Positions 28,581 through 36,829 of a stretch of 64,000 bases of DNA are shown in pieces (positions within the stretch are counted from its first letter, which is position 1; the number at the start of each line of letters is the position of its first letter). The stretch comes from G942493375 sp942493375 (GTDB lineage Bacteria > Armatimonadota > UBA5829): positions 7,006,001-7,070,000 of the forward strand of contig OW818698.1 of assembly GCA_942493375.1 (NCBI GenBank). Reading direction: 5' to 3'. The notes beneath the pieces are model-generated. The model worked only from the letters and a program-made list of their open reading frames with translations, ran no database searches and was not told the origin of the DNA. The position numbers were made by a program, and so were the translations under genes.

Positions 28581-29576
28581 CTAGTTTCCGAATGCCTCGT
28601 CGAAGACTCTGGCGCTCTTGGGGAAGTCAACTCTCTTAACGAACTCACAGGCTTCTTTAGCGCCGTGTTCGCGGTCCATTGCAGCATCTTCCCACTCTAC
28701 GGACAGAGGGCCGTTGTAGCCGATGTCATTGAGGGCACGGATGATCTCTTCGAAGTTCACTCCGCCTCTTCCAAGGCTTCGGAAATCCCATCCTCTTCCA
28801 CGGGTTCCGAAGTTCAGGTAGCTGGCCAGAATGCCGGTCTCTCCGTCAAGTGTTATAGCAGCATCCTTCATATGGACGTGATAGATCCTGTCAGGGAAGC
28901 TCATGATGAACTTTGCAGGGCATACCATCTGCCAATGCAGGTGACTGGGGTCGAAGTTGAATCCGAATGCCTTGCGGCCACCGATTGCTTTGACAGCTCT
29001 TTTGGCGGTGATTGTGTCGAATGCTATCTCAGTCGGGTGCACTTCCAGAGCAAACTTTACTCCGCACTCATCGAACACGTCCAGGATTGGATTCCATTTC
29101 TCTGCGAAATCAGCGAATCCGTCTTCAATCATCTGTTCGCTGCATGGAGGGAAACTATACAGCATGTGCCAAATCGAACTTCCGGTGAATCCATTGACAA
29201 CGTCTACGCCGATATTCTTAGCAGCACGAGCACTGTTCTTCATCGCTTCAATTGCCCAAGCACGCTTGGCATCAGCATTTCCTGCACAGCTGGCTGGAGC
29301 AAAAACATCTGTTCTTGCATCATCATTGAGGTCGCAGACAAGCTGTCCAGCGAGGTGGTTGCTGATAGCTTTGACTTTGAGGCCGCTCTTTGCGAGGATC
29401 TCTACTCTGCTCTGAGCATATGCTACATCTGTTGCTGCCCTGTCAACGTCCACGTGGTCGCCCCAGCAGGCCAGTTCAAGTCCTTCAAATCCCCAACTTG
29501 CAGCCAGTGGCGCCAGTTCTTCCAGCGGTATGTCAGCAAACTGCCCTGTGCAAAGTGTTACGAGTCTATTTCCCAT
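28581..29576 (-). CDS. Sugar phosphate isomerase/epimerase family protein
   Basis: A 331-residue TIM-barrel protein of the xylose isomerase-like family. It shows metal-site words FALEVHPTEIAFD (E near 185), FNFDPSHLHWQ, YHVHMKD and LSVEWEDA. These are the conserved Glu, Asp/His and Glu positions of the family. Relatives interconvert ketoses or act with Gfo/Idh/MocA dehydrogenases on inositols and sugar derivatives. The oxidoreductase gene just upstream on the same strand supports a paired pathway. GGGAGAA lies 8 nt before the ATG. Substrate is unknown. Confidence 0.85.
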   Translation of the reverse strand: MGNRLVTLCTGQFADIPLEELAPLAASWGFEGLELACWGDHVDVDRAATDVAYAQSRVEILAKSGLKVKAISNHLAGQLVCDLNDDARTDVFAPASCAGNADAKRAWAIEAMKNSARAAKNIGVDVVNGFTGSSIWHMLYSFPPCSEQMIEDGFADFAEKWNPILDVFDECGVKFALEVHPTEIAFDTITAKRAVKAIGGRKAFGFNFDPSHLHWQMVCPAKFIMSFPDRIYHVHMKDAAITLDGETGILASYLNFGTRGRGWDFRSLGRGGVNFEEIIRALNDIGYNGPLSVEWEDAAMDREHGAKEACEFVKRVDFPKSARVFDEAFGN

Positions 29577-29670
29577 TGTGTATTCTCCCTTTGATTATTA
29601 ATAGTGCGCTCAACGAATCAAGCGCGTATTGTACATTTATGTCATCCTACGCAGTGTCATCCTGCATAAG

Positions 29671-29749
29671 TTGTCATCCTGAGGAACGAAGGATCTGCTT
29701 TTACTAGCTATTTCAGAAAAGCAGATCCTTCATTGCATTCAGGATGACA
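29671..29749. repeat. Palindromic repeat, family 1, copy B
   Basis: The left arm TTGTCATCCTGAGGAACGAA (continuing GGATCTGCTTTT) pairs with a right arm that carries mismatches around CATTGCATTC. Two further half-words TGTCATCCT lie just upstream at about 29639 and 29655. It separates two leftward catabolic genes. Confidence 0.75.
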
Positions 29750-29758
29750 TAATTGAAA

Positions 29759-30907
29759 TCAACTAAGTTTCAGCCACTTCTGGTCTGCTTTTGATGATTC
29801 TACTACGGTTGATATGAACATCATTCCGCGCAGACCATCGTCGGCATTCGGGAAGTCGCCGGTAGCATTTTTATCTCCAGCAAGTCTTGCATAAAGTGTA
29901 TCGGCGAAGTTGCTATAGATATTTGCGAAGGCTTCTACGAAACCTTCGACGTGGCCAGCCGGCAGTCTGGTGTTGTTTTTCGCAGAATCACCAACGAAAC
30001 CCGTCGCAGTGCGGAGTATCTCGGTCGGTTTGTCCAGCCATTTGATTATCAGAGTGTTCGGTTCCTGCTGATGCCACTCGATTCCACCCTTTTCGCCATA
30101 TACTCTTATTGCCAGCGCATTCTCTTCACCAATGGCAATTCCACTTGCAGAGAGGACACCCTTAGCGCCTTTATTGTAACGCAGCAGCACGTTGCCGTCG
30201 TCGTCCAACAGACGCCCCGGGACGAATGTTGTCAGGTCCGAGCATAATTCCTCAACCTGCAGGCCTGTGATGTATTCTGAAAGGTTGAATGCATGGGAAC
30301 CGATGTCTCCCATTGTGAAGCTGACTCCGGATCTTGCAGGATCAGCTCTCCATGCAGCCTGTTTCTGGCCTTCACCTTCGAGAGGAGTTGCCATCCAACC
30401 CTGAACAAACTCAACACTCACTCTGCGAATAGCTCCAAGTTTGCCTTCAGCAATCATTTGCTTCGCTTCTTTGACCATCGGATAGCCGGTGTAGTTGTGA
30501 GTCAATCCAAATAGCAGTCCGGTCTCTTTAACTTTGTCAGCAAGCTGTTTTGCTTCTTCAACTGTGAACGTCATAGGCTTGTCGCACATCACGTGGAATC
30601 CTGCATCCAGAGCCATCATTGCTGGTTTGAAATGTGCATGGTTCGGTGTCACTATACTTACAAAGTCCATCCGGACATCAGCCGGCAGTTTGGCCTCAAC
30701 TTCTATCATTTCTTCGAAGCTGTTATACACTCTCTCTTCAGGGATCAGAAGTTCAGCTCCGCTGGCCTTTGATCGTGCTGCATCGGAACTGAATGCCCCG
30801 CACACTAATTCGATTTTGTCGTCGAGTCTGGCTGCCATTCGATGCACACCACCGATGAAAGCCCCCTGGCCTCCGCCAACCATTCCCATTCTTAGTCTTC
30901 TGTTCAT
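29759..30907 (-). CDS. Gfo/Idh/MocA family oxidoreductase 1
   Basis: A 382-residue NAD(P)-dependent dehydrogenase. The Rossmann domain begins RMGMVGGGQGAFIGGVHRMA; the family's EKP step is CDKPMTFTVEEAKQLAD here. The C-terminal alpha/beta domain has RADPARSGVSFTMGDIGSHAFNLSEYI with the usual G-D-x-x-x-H motif. Such enzymes oxidise or reduce sugars and cyclitols at a hydroxyl. AGGAGG lies 8 nt before the ATG. Together with the isomerase downstream it likely makes one catabolic unit. The substrate cannot be read from sequence. Confidence 0.9.
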   Translation of the reverse strand: MNRRLRMGMVGGGQGAFIGGVHRMAARLDDKIELVCGAFSSDAARSKASGAELLIPEERVYNSFEEMIEVEAKLPADVRMDFVSIVTPNHAHFKPAMMALDAGFHVMCDKPMTFTVEEAKQLADKVKETGLLFGLTHNYTGYPMVKEAKQMIAEGKLGAIRRVSVEFVQGWMATPLEGEGQKQAAWRADPARSGVSFTMGDIGSHAFNLSEYITGLQVEELCSDLTTFVPGRLLDDDGNVLLRYNKGAKGVLSASGIAIGEENALAIRVYGEKGGIEWHQQEPNTLIIKWLDKPTEILRTATGFVGDSAKNNTRLPAGHVEGFVEAFANIYSNFADTLYARLAGDKNATGDFPNADDGLRGMMFISTVVESSKADQKWLKLS

Positions 30908-31029
30908 ACTCGATTCCTCCTGGATAATTGATGTACCCGGAATAGATTAACCGGTTGTTTTTGATGTAAAGATAACCAATATTGCGTTCTCACCATCTAT
31001 CATGCAACATTGACCCATCGGATTCCTTC

Positions 31030-32886
31030 TCATTTTTTAGGTAAAGGTGAGGCAATAATCGCAGCAGTGCGCAATTTGTTGTGTAGAATTGCCAAATCCA
31101 GAGCTGTCCGTCCTTGCTTATCCCTGGATGAGAGTGATGCTCCTGAGCGAATCAACAGATCGGCAACTTCAGAGTTACCGAGAGCTGCTGCAACTTGCAG
31201 TGGAGTTACACCTTTCCTGTTTCGTGCATTAACTACACCTCCGGAAGCCATAATAACCTTTGCTGCAGCTGTATTGTTAGTGTCGGCTGCCCAATGGAGC
31301 AGGGTTGTACCATCAGCATCCACTTTTCTTACTAATGTAGGTTGATTTTTCAATACAGTCTGCAATGACGTAGTGCTTTTAAGTTTGATAAACTTTACAG
31401 CATCTTTGAATGACGGAACTTTTGAAGTAGCAGGGATTGGCGGTGCTGTTTGTGCTTCGGCATTGATGAACCTGCGCACACAGACTGGCCGGTACGGCCA
31501 AATTGTGCCATAACTTACTCCCTGTTTAGGCAATGTTTCCGCAGTCTGAGCATTTCCTGTATACAGCGCTGCATGCCCGGTCATCACCAGAACATCACCA
31601 TACTTGAGTTCATCCTTGACCATTGGGCCACTGCTGCAGGTTGCAAGGTACATCGAACCATGAGGAAGCTTTACCCCAAGAGAGTTGTGGACAGCCATCA
31701 CAAACCCCGAACAATCCGTACCCGTGCGGGAAGCTCCTCCCCATTTATAAGGAGTGCCCTGCCATTGGGTGACAAGTTGTGCCAGTTTTTGCAATTTTGG
31801 ATCAGATGGTTTTCCTTCATCCTCACTCAATCTGGCCTTTACAAACCCAGAATAACCGGTATCTTTATCCTTTTTATTAATAGATACTCTTCGAATATCG
31901 GTATCTGTCGCAACCCATGCATCACCTCTGATGCAGGCAACCTGCCTTGCTGAGAGTTTAGGCTCATTCCAGGGTAAATAAGCTTCACGTTCACCAGTCT
32001 TGATATCCAAACGGAAAAGATAGGAATTGGATGTCCACCACATTACACCACTGGACAGACTTGGTGAACCAATTCTACCCCATCTTGGCAATACATCCGC
32101 CATGTTGGTTTCTTCAAATGATATACCACTATTGTCTATCTTTAGTTTCGCAAGGCTTTGTTGAGTTAGCAGAAGGCATCCATCAGCAGAAGTGACAATA
32201 CTAGATGCTTGGCCAGCTAAAGACGATATGCCTAAGTCAGTCATCTCAGTGCCGGAGATAGATCTAATTGTTGTATCAGTAATCTCCCCATTGTTCTTGC
32301 TGGATACAACCAATGTTTTTCCTTCGTATTGGGCAAAACGGACAGCAGAGTTAGAAAGGTCTTGTGATACTTCAGGATTAAAGGCGTGTTCCGCAGGAGA
32401 CAGTTCCCCGGTCCCTGGGTCAAGAAAAACGATCCCCCAGTCGGGGAACAGAGTAATCAAACCTCTCCAGAATGTAATATTTCTTATCTCAGGAAGACCG
32501 GATGCACTCAGATCATAGACCGATAGCTCTCGCTCAGGCTCTTTGAAACTTACGATATATCGTGGGTTCTGTGTGACCCATAGCACTAGGTTTTCACTTT
32601 TATATATTACACTCGGAGTGCCCAGTTGTTGCTGAGGAGTGATCGTGTATCCATAGTGCTTTTTAACATCATAAACAGATACAGTGCCATCCCTGGAACC
32701 TATCAGTAGATCATCACCAGCGGATGCCAGCGTAGATGCCTGTGTTTTGAGGCAGTTCGGATTGTATACCACTGTGCAGGGTACGCGCGACATCAGAAGT
32801 GTCGGAGATGCTACTGAAAACACCCCCGGCACCAATAAAAACATCACCATCAGGATAACTGTTGATCTGCAAATACTTCTTGCCAA
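31030..32886 (-). CDS. Secreted beta-propeller / NlpC-P60 / ankyrin protein
   Basis: A 618-residue protein with an N-terminal signal-like segment (9-26). Residues ~45-345 look like a beta-propeller (DDLLIGSRDGTVSVYD, GDAWVATDTDIRRV). Residues ~365-480 are an NlpC/P60 peptidase with C392 (GTDCSGFV) and H438 (VMTGHAALYTG). Residues ~525-612 are about three ankyrin repeats (DGTTLLHWAADTNNTAAAKV, KGVTPLQVAAALGNSEVADL). NlpC/P60 enzymes cut gamma-D-Glu-diamino acid links in peptidoglycan. The third catalytic residue is not clear. The start is TTG. Its neighbours are sugar catabolism genes, which do not explain it. Confidence 0.82.
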   Translation of the reverse strand: MARSICRSTVILMVMFLLVPGVFSVASPTLLMSRVPCTVVYNPNCLKTQASTLASAGDDLLIGSRDGTVSVYDVKKHYGYTITPQQQLGTPSVIYKSENLVLWVTQNPRYIVSFKEPERELSVYDLSASGLPEIRNITFWRGLITLFPDWGIVFLDPGTGELSPAEHAFNPEVSQDLSNSAVRFAQYEGKTLVVSSKNNGEITDTTIRSISGTEMTDLGISSLAGQASSIVTSADGCLLLTQQSLAKLKIDNSGISFEETNMADVLPRWGRIGSPSLSSGVMWWTSNSYLFRLDIKTGEREAYLPWNEPKLSARQVACIRGDAWVATDTDIRRVSINKKDKDTGYSGFVKARLSEDEGKPSDPKLQKLAQLVTQWQGTPYKWGGASRTGTDCSGFVMAVHNSLGVKLPHGSMYLATCSSGPMVKDELKYGDVLVMTGHAALYTGNAQTAETLPKQGVSYGTIWPYRPVCVRRFINAEAQTAPPIPATSKVPSFKDAVKFIKLKSTTSLQTVLKNQPTLVRKVDADGTTLLHWAADTNNTAAAKVIMASGGVVNARNRKGVTPLQVAAALGNSEVADLLIRSGASLSSRDKQGRTALDLAILHNKLRTAAIIASPLPKK

Positions 32887-32901
32887 AGTTACATACGATC
32901 C

Positions 32902-34137
32902 TTACTCGTTATATCCCATACCGTTCCAAACTTCCTTTGCATACTTAATACCTTCTTCAGTCGGAGTGATTTCTCCCAGTATACTCGGCCACGGTTGGCC
33001 AGGTCTTCTATCTTCCGGGAATGGAGACCAGTCGTCATTTTCGTATTGTTTTCGCATCGACTCAATCCTGAAGTCCGGTATCTCATATGGAGTTCCATTA
33101 TCAAGGCATGATTTCCATGACTGGATGCCGACAATGCTCATATCAATGCCTCGATATACGTTCATCCAGGGCTGTTCGTTCCTGCGGATTGCCTCAGCGA
33201 AGAAATAGCTGGTGAAAAAGTCCCCTCCACCATGTCCCATATTCGCAGCAATCTCCGATGACACAGGGAACTCAGGAGCGTAGATCTCTTCTGTATGGTC
33301 CCCTTCTTCCATATCCCATCTCTCATGAACAATACGCATTTCTGATTGATTTCCTGTCCGCAGGTTTTCCATTAAACCACGCGTTCCATGGAACCTGTAC
33401 CAAATGCTATGGCCTCTTAAGCATAAACCAAAAAGACGTGCTACGGAGCTATTATCCATTCTACATATAGTTACAAACCCAAAATCGTCTCGTTTTACGT
33501 GTTTGTCTTCCTTGTCAGCAGGAGACTGAGTAATGCTCAGTGAGTTGACGCTTGTTGGTCGTGTATCTGTAACATACATAATAGGAGAAAGAGCGTGTGT
33601 GCAGTAATATGTAGGAGGGATGTGGTTTCTCCAATGATTCATCCCGGGACTTAGTAGGTTGTATGTCTGTGAGTCGACCGGGTGGTTGTATTCACCTTCA
33701 GCATACTGGATTTCACCGATTTCCCCCAGCTGATAAAGCCTGCGCATTTCCTGGATATAGGCAAAATAAGCATAGTTCTCTGCGAAAAAGTATATCTTGC
33801 CGCTTTTCTCAACTTCCCGAGCCAGAGCAACACCTTCTGCCATAGTCTTGCATGCGCTTGTCTCGCTCATCACATGTTTGCCTGCCTGCAGAGCTTTTAT
33901 GGCAAATGGAGCATGCTCGTGAAAGTAGTTAGCCAGAACAACCGCATCCATATCGTGCTCTAGAAATTTATCGTAATCAATATAAGTAGTCACATTTAGC
34001 TTTTTTCCGGCTTCAAGCAATTTTTCTTCCCAGGTATCGCACAATGCCACCAGTTCCATACCTGCCAGATGAGCATTATCTGCAAATCCGAATCCACGTC
34101 CAACTCCAACAACTCCAACCCGAATCTTCTTCTCCAT
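32902..34137 (-). CDS. Gfo/Idh/MocA family oxidoreductase 2
   Basis: A 411-residue NAD(P)-dependent oxidoreductase. The Rossmann domain starts KIRVGVVGVGRGFGFADNAH; the segment HVMSETSACKTMAEGVAL stands where EKP is usual, with S-E-T replacing it. The C-terminal domain has NHWRNHIPPTYYCTHALSP. Similar proteins sit in glycan-utilisation loci. GGAGGG is 5-6 nt before the ATG at 34137, so I prefer it to the upstream in-frame start at 34161. It is 15 nt upstream of the propeller/NlpC gene. The unusual SET motif may mean a different cofactor or substrate geometry. Confidence 0.87.
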   Translation of the reverse strand: MEKKIRVGVVGVGRGFGFADNAHLAGMELVALCDTWEEKLLEAGKKLNVTTYIDYDKFLEHDMDAVVLANYFHEHAPFAIKALQAGKHVMSETSACKTMAEGVALAREVEKSGKIYFFAENYAYFAYIQEMRRLYQLGEIGEIQYAEGEYNHPVDSQTYNLLSPGMNHWRNHIPPTYYCTHALSPIMYVTDTRPTSVNSLSITQSPADKEDKHVKRDDFGFVTICRMDNSSVARLFGLCLRGHSIWYRFHGTRGLMENLRTGNQSEMRIVHERWDMEEGDHTEEIYAPEFPVSSEIAANMGHGGGDFFTSYFFAEAIRRNEQPWMNVYRGIDMSIVGIQSWKSCLDNGTPYEIPDFRIESMRKQYENDDWSPFPEDRRPGQPWPSILGEITPTEEGIKYAKEVWNGMGYNE

Positions 34138-34344
34138 AATCACCCTCCAAAAGCATAGCATGCAATCCTGATTAGTATGGCAATCATAGGTTCTTGTGTC
34201 AAGAGAAAAGGCGGAAGGGAAAGGATGAATTATGAGTTATGAATTATGAATGAAGGGATTTGGGAGGATTGCTTTTTGACTTGGAGCTCAGGTTTGGGTA
34301 TGCTAGTTGGTAGTCTTGCAATGTGCTTTGGAGGTAATGATCTT

Positions 34345-35877
34345 ATGAAATACCTGTTAGGGATAGATATTGGGACCAGTGGGACCAAGGCTCTGTTGAT
34401 CAATGCAGCCAAGGGGGGGGAAGTTGCATGGTCCAGCACGCGCACTTATCCCTTATATACGCCCAAACCACTCTGGGCTGAACAGGAGCCTGAGGACTGG
34501 TGGCAGGCGACTGTTGCTGCTGTCCGTGATGTTTTGGAATCTTCCGGAGTAAGTGCAAAGAGTATCAAAGGCATTGGACTCAGCGGCCAGATGCATGGAT
34601 CAGTATTCCTGAATGCACAAAACCAAGTCTTGCGTCCTGCCATACTGTGGTGTGACCAGAGGACACAGGCCGAGTGCGACTGGATAATGAATACCGTTGG
34701 CCACGACAAAGTCATTGATCTAATCAGTAATCCAGTGCTTACAGGCTTCACTGCAGGTAAAATTGTCTGGCTCCGTAACCATGAAGCTGGTCTGTACTCT
34801 CAGGTAAACAAAGTCCTTCTGCCAAAGGATTATATAAGGCTCAGACTGACTGGTGAATATGCCACTGAAGTATCGGATGCCAGCGGAACTGCACTGTTTG
34901 ATGTTAAGAACCGTAACTGGTCAGGTGAAATGCTCGATGCTTTGGAAATCCCTGCAGACTGGATGCCAAAGGTCTATGAGAGCCCGGAAATATCCGGTAA
35001 AGTCAGCGCAGAGTCTGCAAATCTGACTGGTCTTATTGAAGGCACTCCGGTAGTTGGTGGAGGAGGGGATCAGGCTGCTGGAGCTGTAGGCAATGGCATA
35101 GTCGAACCCGGAATTATCTCCAGCACAGTAGGCACATCAGGGGTTGTCTTTGCATTCTCAGACAAACCTTTAGTCGATCCTAAACTGAGAGTCCATACAT
35201 TCTGTCATGCTGTTCCGGACAAGTGGCATGTGATGGGTGTTATGTTATCCGCTGGCGGAAGTTTGAGATGGTATCGAGATAACTTCGCACAGGATGAAAG
35301 TGTCGTTGCTAAATCATTGGGTAAGGATCCATATGAGATAATGAGTCAACAGGCAGCAAAGGCTCCTGTTGGAAGCGAAGGGCTTATATTCCTGCCATAT
35401 CTGACTGGAGAACGGACCCCTTATGCGGATGCCAATGCCCGTGGCGTGTTCTTCGGGATGACCCTCCGGCATGAACGTAAACATTTTGTTAGAAGTATTC
35501 TTGAAGGCGTAGCATATGGAATGAACGATTCATTCGGGATACTAGATGAAATGGGAGTTCCAGTCAGTCAGGTTAGAGCATCCGGTGGAGGAGCAAGGAG
35601 TGAAGTCTGGCGCCAGATACAAGCCGATGTAACCGGGCATGACCACGTAACTATAAATATCGATGAGGGTCCGGCCCTTGGTGTAGCTCTGCTGGCAGGA
35701 GTTGGGGTAGGCATATATCCGGACGTTGGAAAAGCTTGTCGCGAAGTTATTAAGGTAGACTGTTCTACTGAAGCAAATATGGAGAACAACAAGGAATACC
35801 AGCGTTATAACTCAGTCTACCGCTCATTATATCAGTCCCTGAAAGGGGATTTCGAAAAACTGGCGCAGATAGATTAG
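34345..35877 (+). CDS. xylB: Xylulokinase (FGGY family)
   Basis: A 510-residue FGGY carbohydrate kinase that most resembles xylulokinase, which phosphorylates D-xylulose for the pentose phosphate pathway. Motifs: LLGIDIGTSGTKALLI (phosphate 1), GIGLSGQMHGSVFL, AILWCDQRTQAE with the catalytic Asp region, LLPKDYIRLRLTGEYATEVSDASG, and the C-terminal ASGGGARSEVWRQIQADVTG. GGAGG lies 10 nt before ATG 34345; the open frame extends to 34246 but the extra 33 residues are not family-like. It diverges from the oxidoreductase gene. Confidence 0.88.
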   Translation: MKYLLGIDIGTSGTKALLINAAKGGEVAWSSTRTYPLYTPKPLWAEQEPEDWWQATVAAVRDVLESSGVSAKSIKGIGLSGQMHGSVFLNAQNQVLRPAILWCDQRTQAECDWIMNTVGHDKVIDLISNPVLTGFTAGKIVWLRNHEAGLYSQVNKVLLPKDYIRLRLTGEYATEVSDASGTALFDVKNRNWSGEMLDALEIPADWMPKVYESPEISGKVSAESANLTGLIEGTPVVGGGGDQAAGAVGNGIVEPGIISSTVGTSGVVFAFSDKPLVDPKLRVHTFCHAVPDKWHVMGVMLSAGGSLRWYRDNFAQDESVVAKSLGKDPYEIMSQQAAKAPVGSEGLIFLPYLTGERTPYADANARGVFFGMTLRHERKHFVRSILEGVAYGMNDSFGILDEMGVPVSQVRASGGGARSEVWRQIQADVTGHDHVTINIDEGPALGVALLAGVGVGIYPDVGKACREVIKVDCSTEANMENNKEYQRYNSVYRSLYQSLKGDFEKLAQID

Positions 35878-35923
35878 CGTTGATAATGGATAGTGTAAAA
35901 TCGAGAGTGGGGGAAGGTGGAGT

Positions 35924-36736
35924 GTGTTGAATAGACTACTGATACTTATTGGATGTGTTTGCTTGCTGGTGTTATCTTGCGTTGTGAATGCGGATAAAGA
36001 AGTGAAACCATTTCCTCCGAAAGGATCATGGACAAAGAAATCTGTCTATAAATGCATGAAAGCAACGAGTGAGATTGTTCTTGATGGTCGTGTTGATGAC
36101 ACTGCTTGGAAAAATGCAGTCGTTGTTCCAAACCTATGGCAGGCCAATTTCTGGTATTATGGTTCAGGCAAGGATGTTAAAGGATTCTGGACAACACAGA
36201 AAACAAAAGTAAGGTTGCTCTATGATGATAAATATGTCTACATAAGCGCCGAGATGGAAGACACCGACCTGTTGGCGATGACAACCACCGATGATGCTGA
36301 GTTTAAATATGATGGCACAGATGACTGGTTTGAAATATTTTTAAAGCCGGATAATATCAAGCCAGGATATTATGAGTTCCATGTGAATCCTCTGAACACC
36401 ACGCGGGATGTATACTATCCACGGAGATTCGGAGGCCATCATACCAGGTTCATGGATTATGCGTCCGGAATGGAAACTGCTGTATCTGTAAATGGAACTG
36501 TAAATGATTATCACGATACCGACAAAGGCTGGTCTGCAGAAGTCCGTGTCCCCTGGAATGGTATGACCGAGAACGGTCCTGTGCCAAAACCAGGTGATCG
36601 TTGGAAATTCAACATCTGTCGATACAATTTCGCTGTCCAACTCCCTTACGGAAATGAGTTAGGGCAGTTATTCTGGAGTGATAGAATATCATTCCACCAA
36701 TACGAAGAATTCCCCTGGATAGAATTCGTAAAGTAG
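35924..36736 (+). CDS. Exported CBM9-like sugar-binding protein
   Basis: A 270-residue exported protein (GTG or TTG start; hydrophobic 3-22 with LVLSCVVNA, a possible lipobox Cys). The rest is a carbohydrate-binding family 9-like beta sandwich: ATSEIVLDGRVDDTAWKNAV, LLYDDKYVYISAEMED, DDWFEIFLKPD, YYEFHVNPLNTTRDVY, KGWSAEVRVPWNGM. Aromatic residues in these strands usually stack on sugars. It has no catalytic domain and may dock a glycan at the cell surface. It follows xylB by 46 nt. Confidence 0.8.
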   Translation: MLNRLLILIGCVCLLVLSCVVNADKEVKPFPPKGSWTKKSVYKCMKATSEIVLDGRVDDTAWKNAVVVPNLWQANFWYYGSGKDVKGFWTTQKTKVRLLYDDKYVYISAEMEDTDLLAMTTTDDAEFKYDGTDDWFEIFLKPDNIKPGYYEFHVNPLNTTRDVYYPRRFGGHHTRFMDYASGMETAVSVNGTVNDYHDTDKGWSAEVRVPWNGMTENGPVPKPGDRWKFNICRYNFAVQLPYGNELGQLFWSDRISFHQYEEFPWIEFVK

Positions 36737-36829
36737 TCTTACGAATTCAGTCTGGGCTGGCAAATCAGTGAATGGTCAATAAGTCCCTTCCTGAAGCCCG
36801 AAGCCTAAAATTAACAAGGAGTATTTGAA

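Noticed and set aside
28548..29594. A 348-codon plus-strand open frame opposite the sugar isomerase gene
   Set aside because: It is the complement of a clear TIM-barrel gene with a good ribosome site; its translation has no family features.
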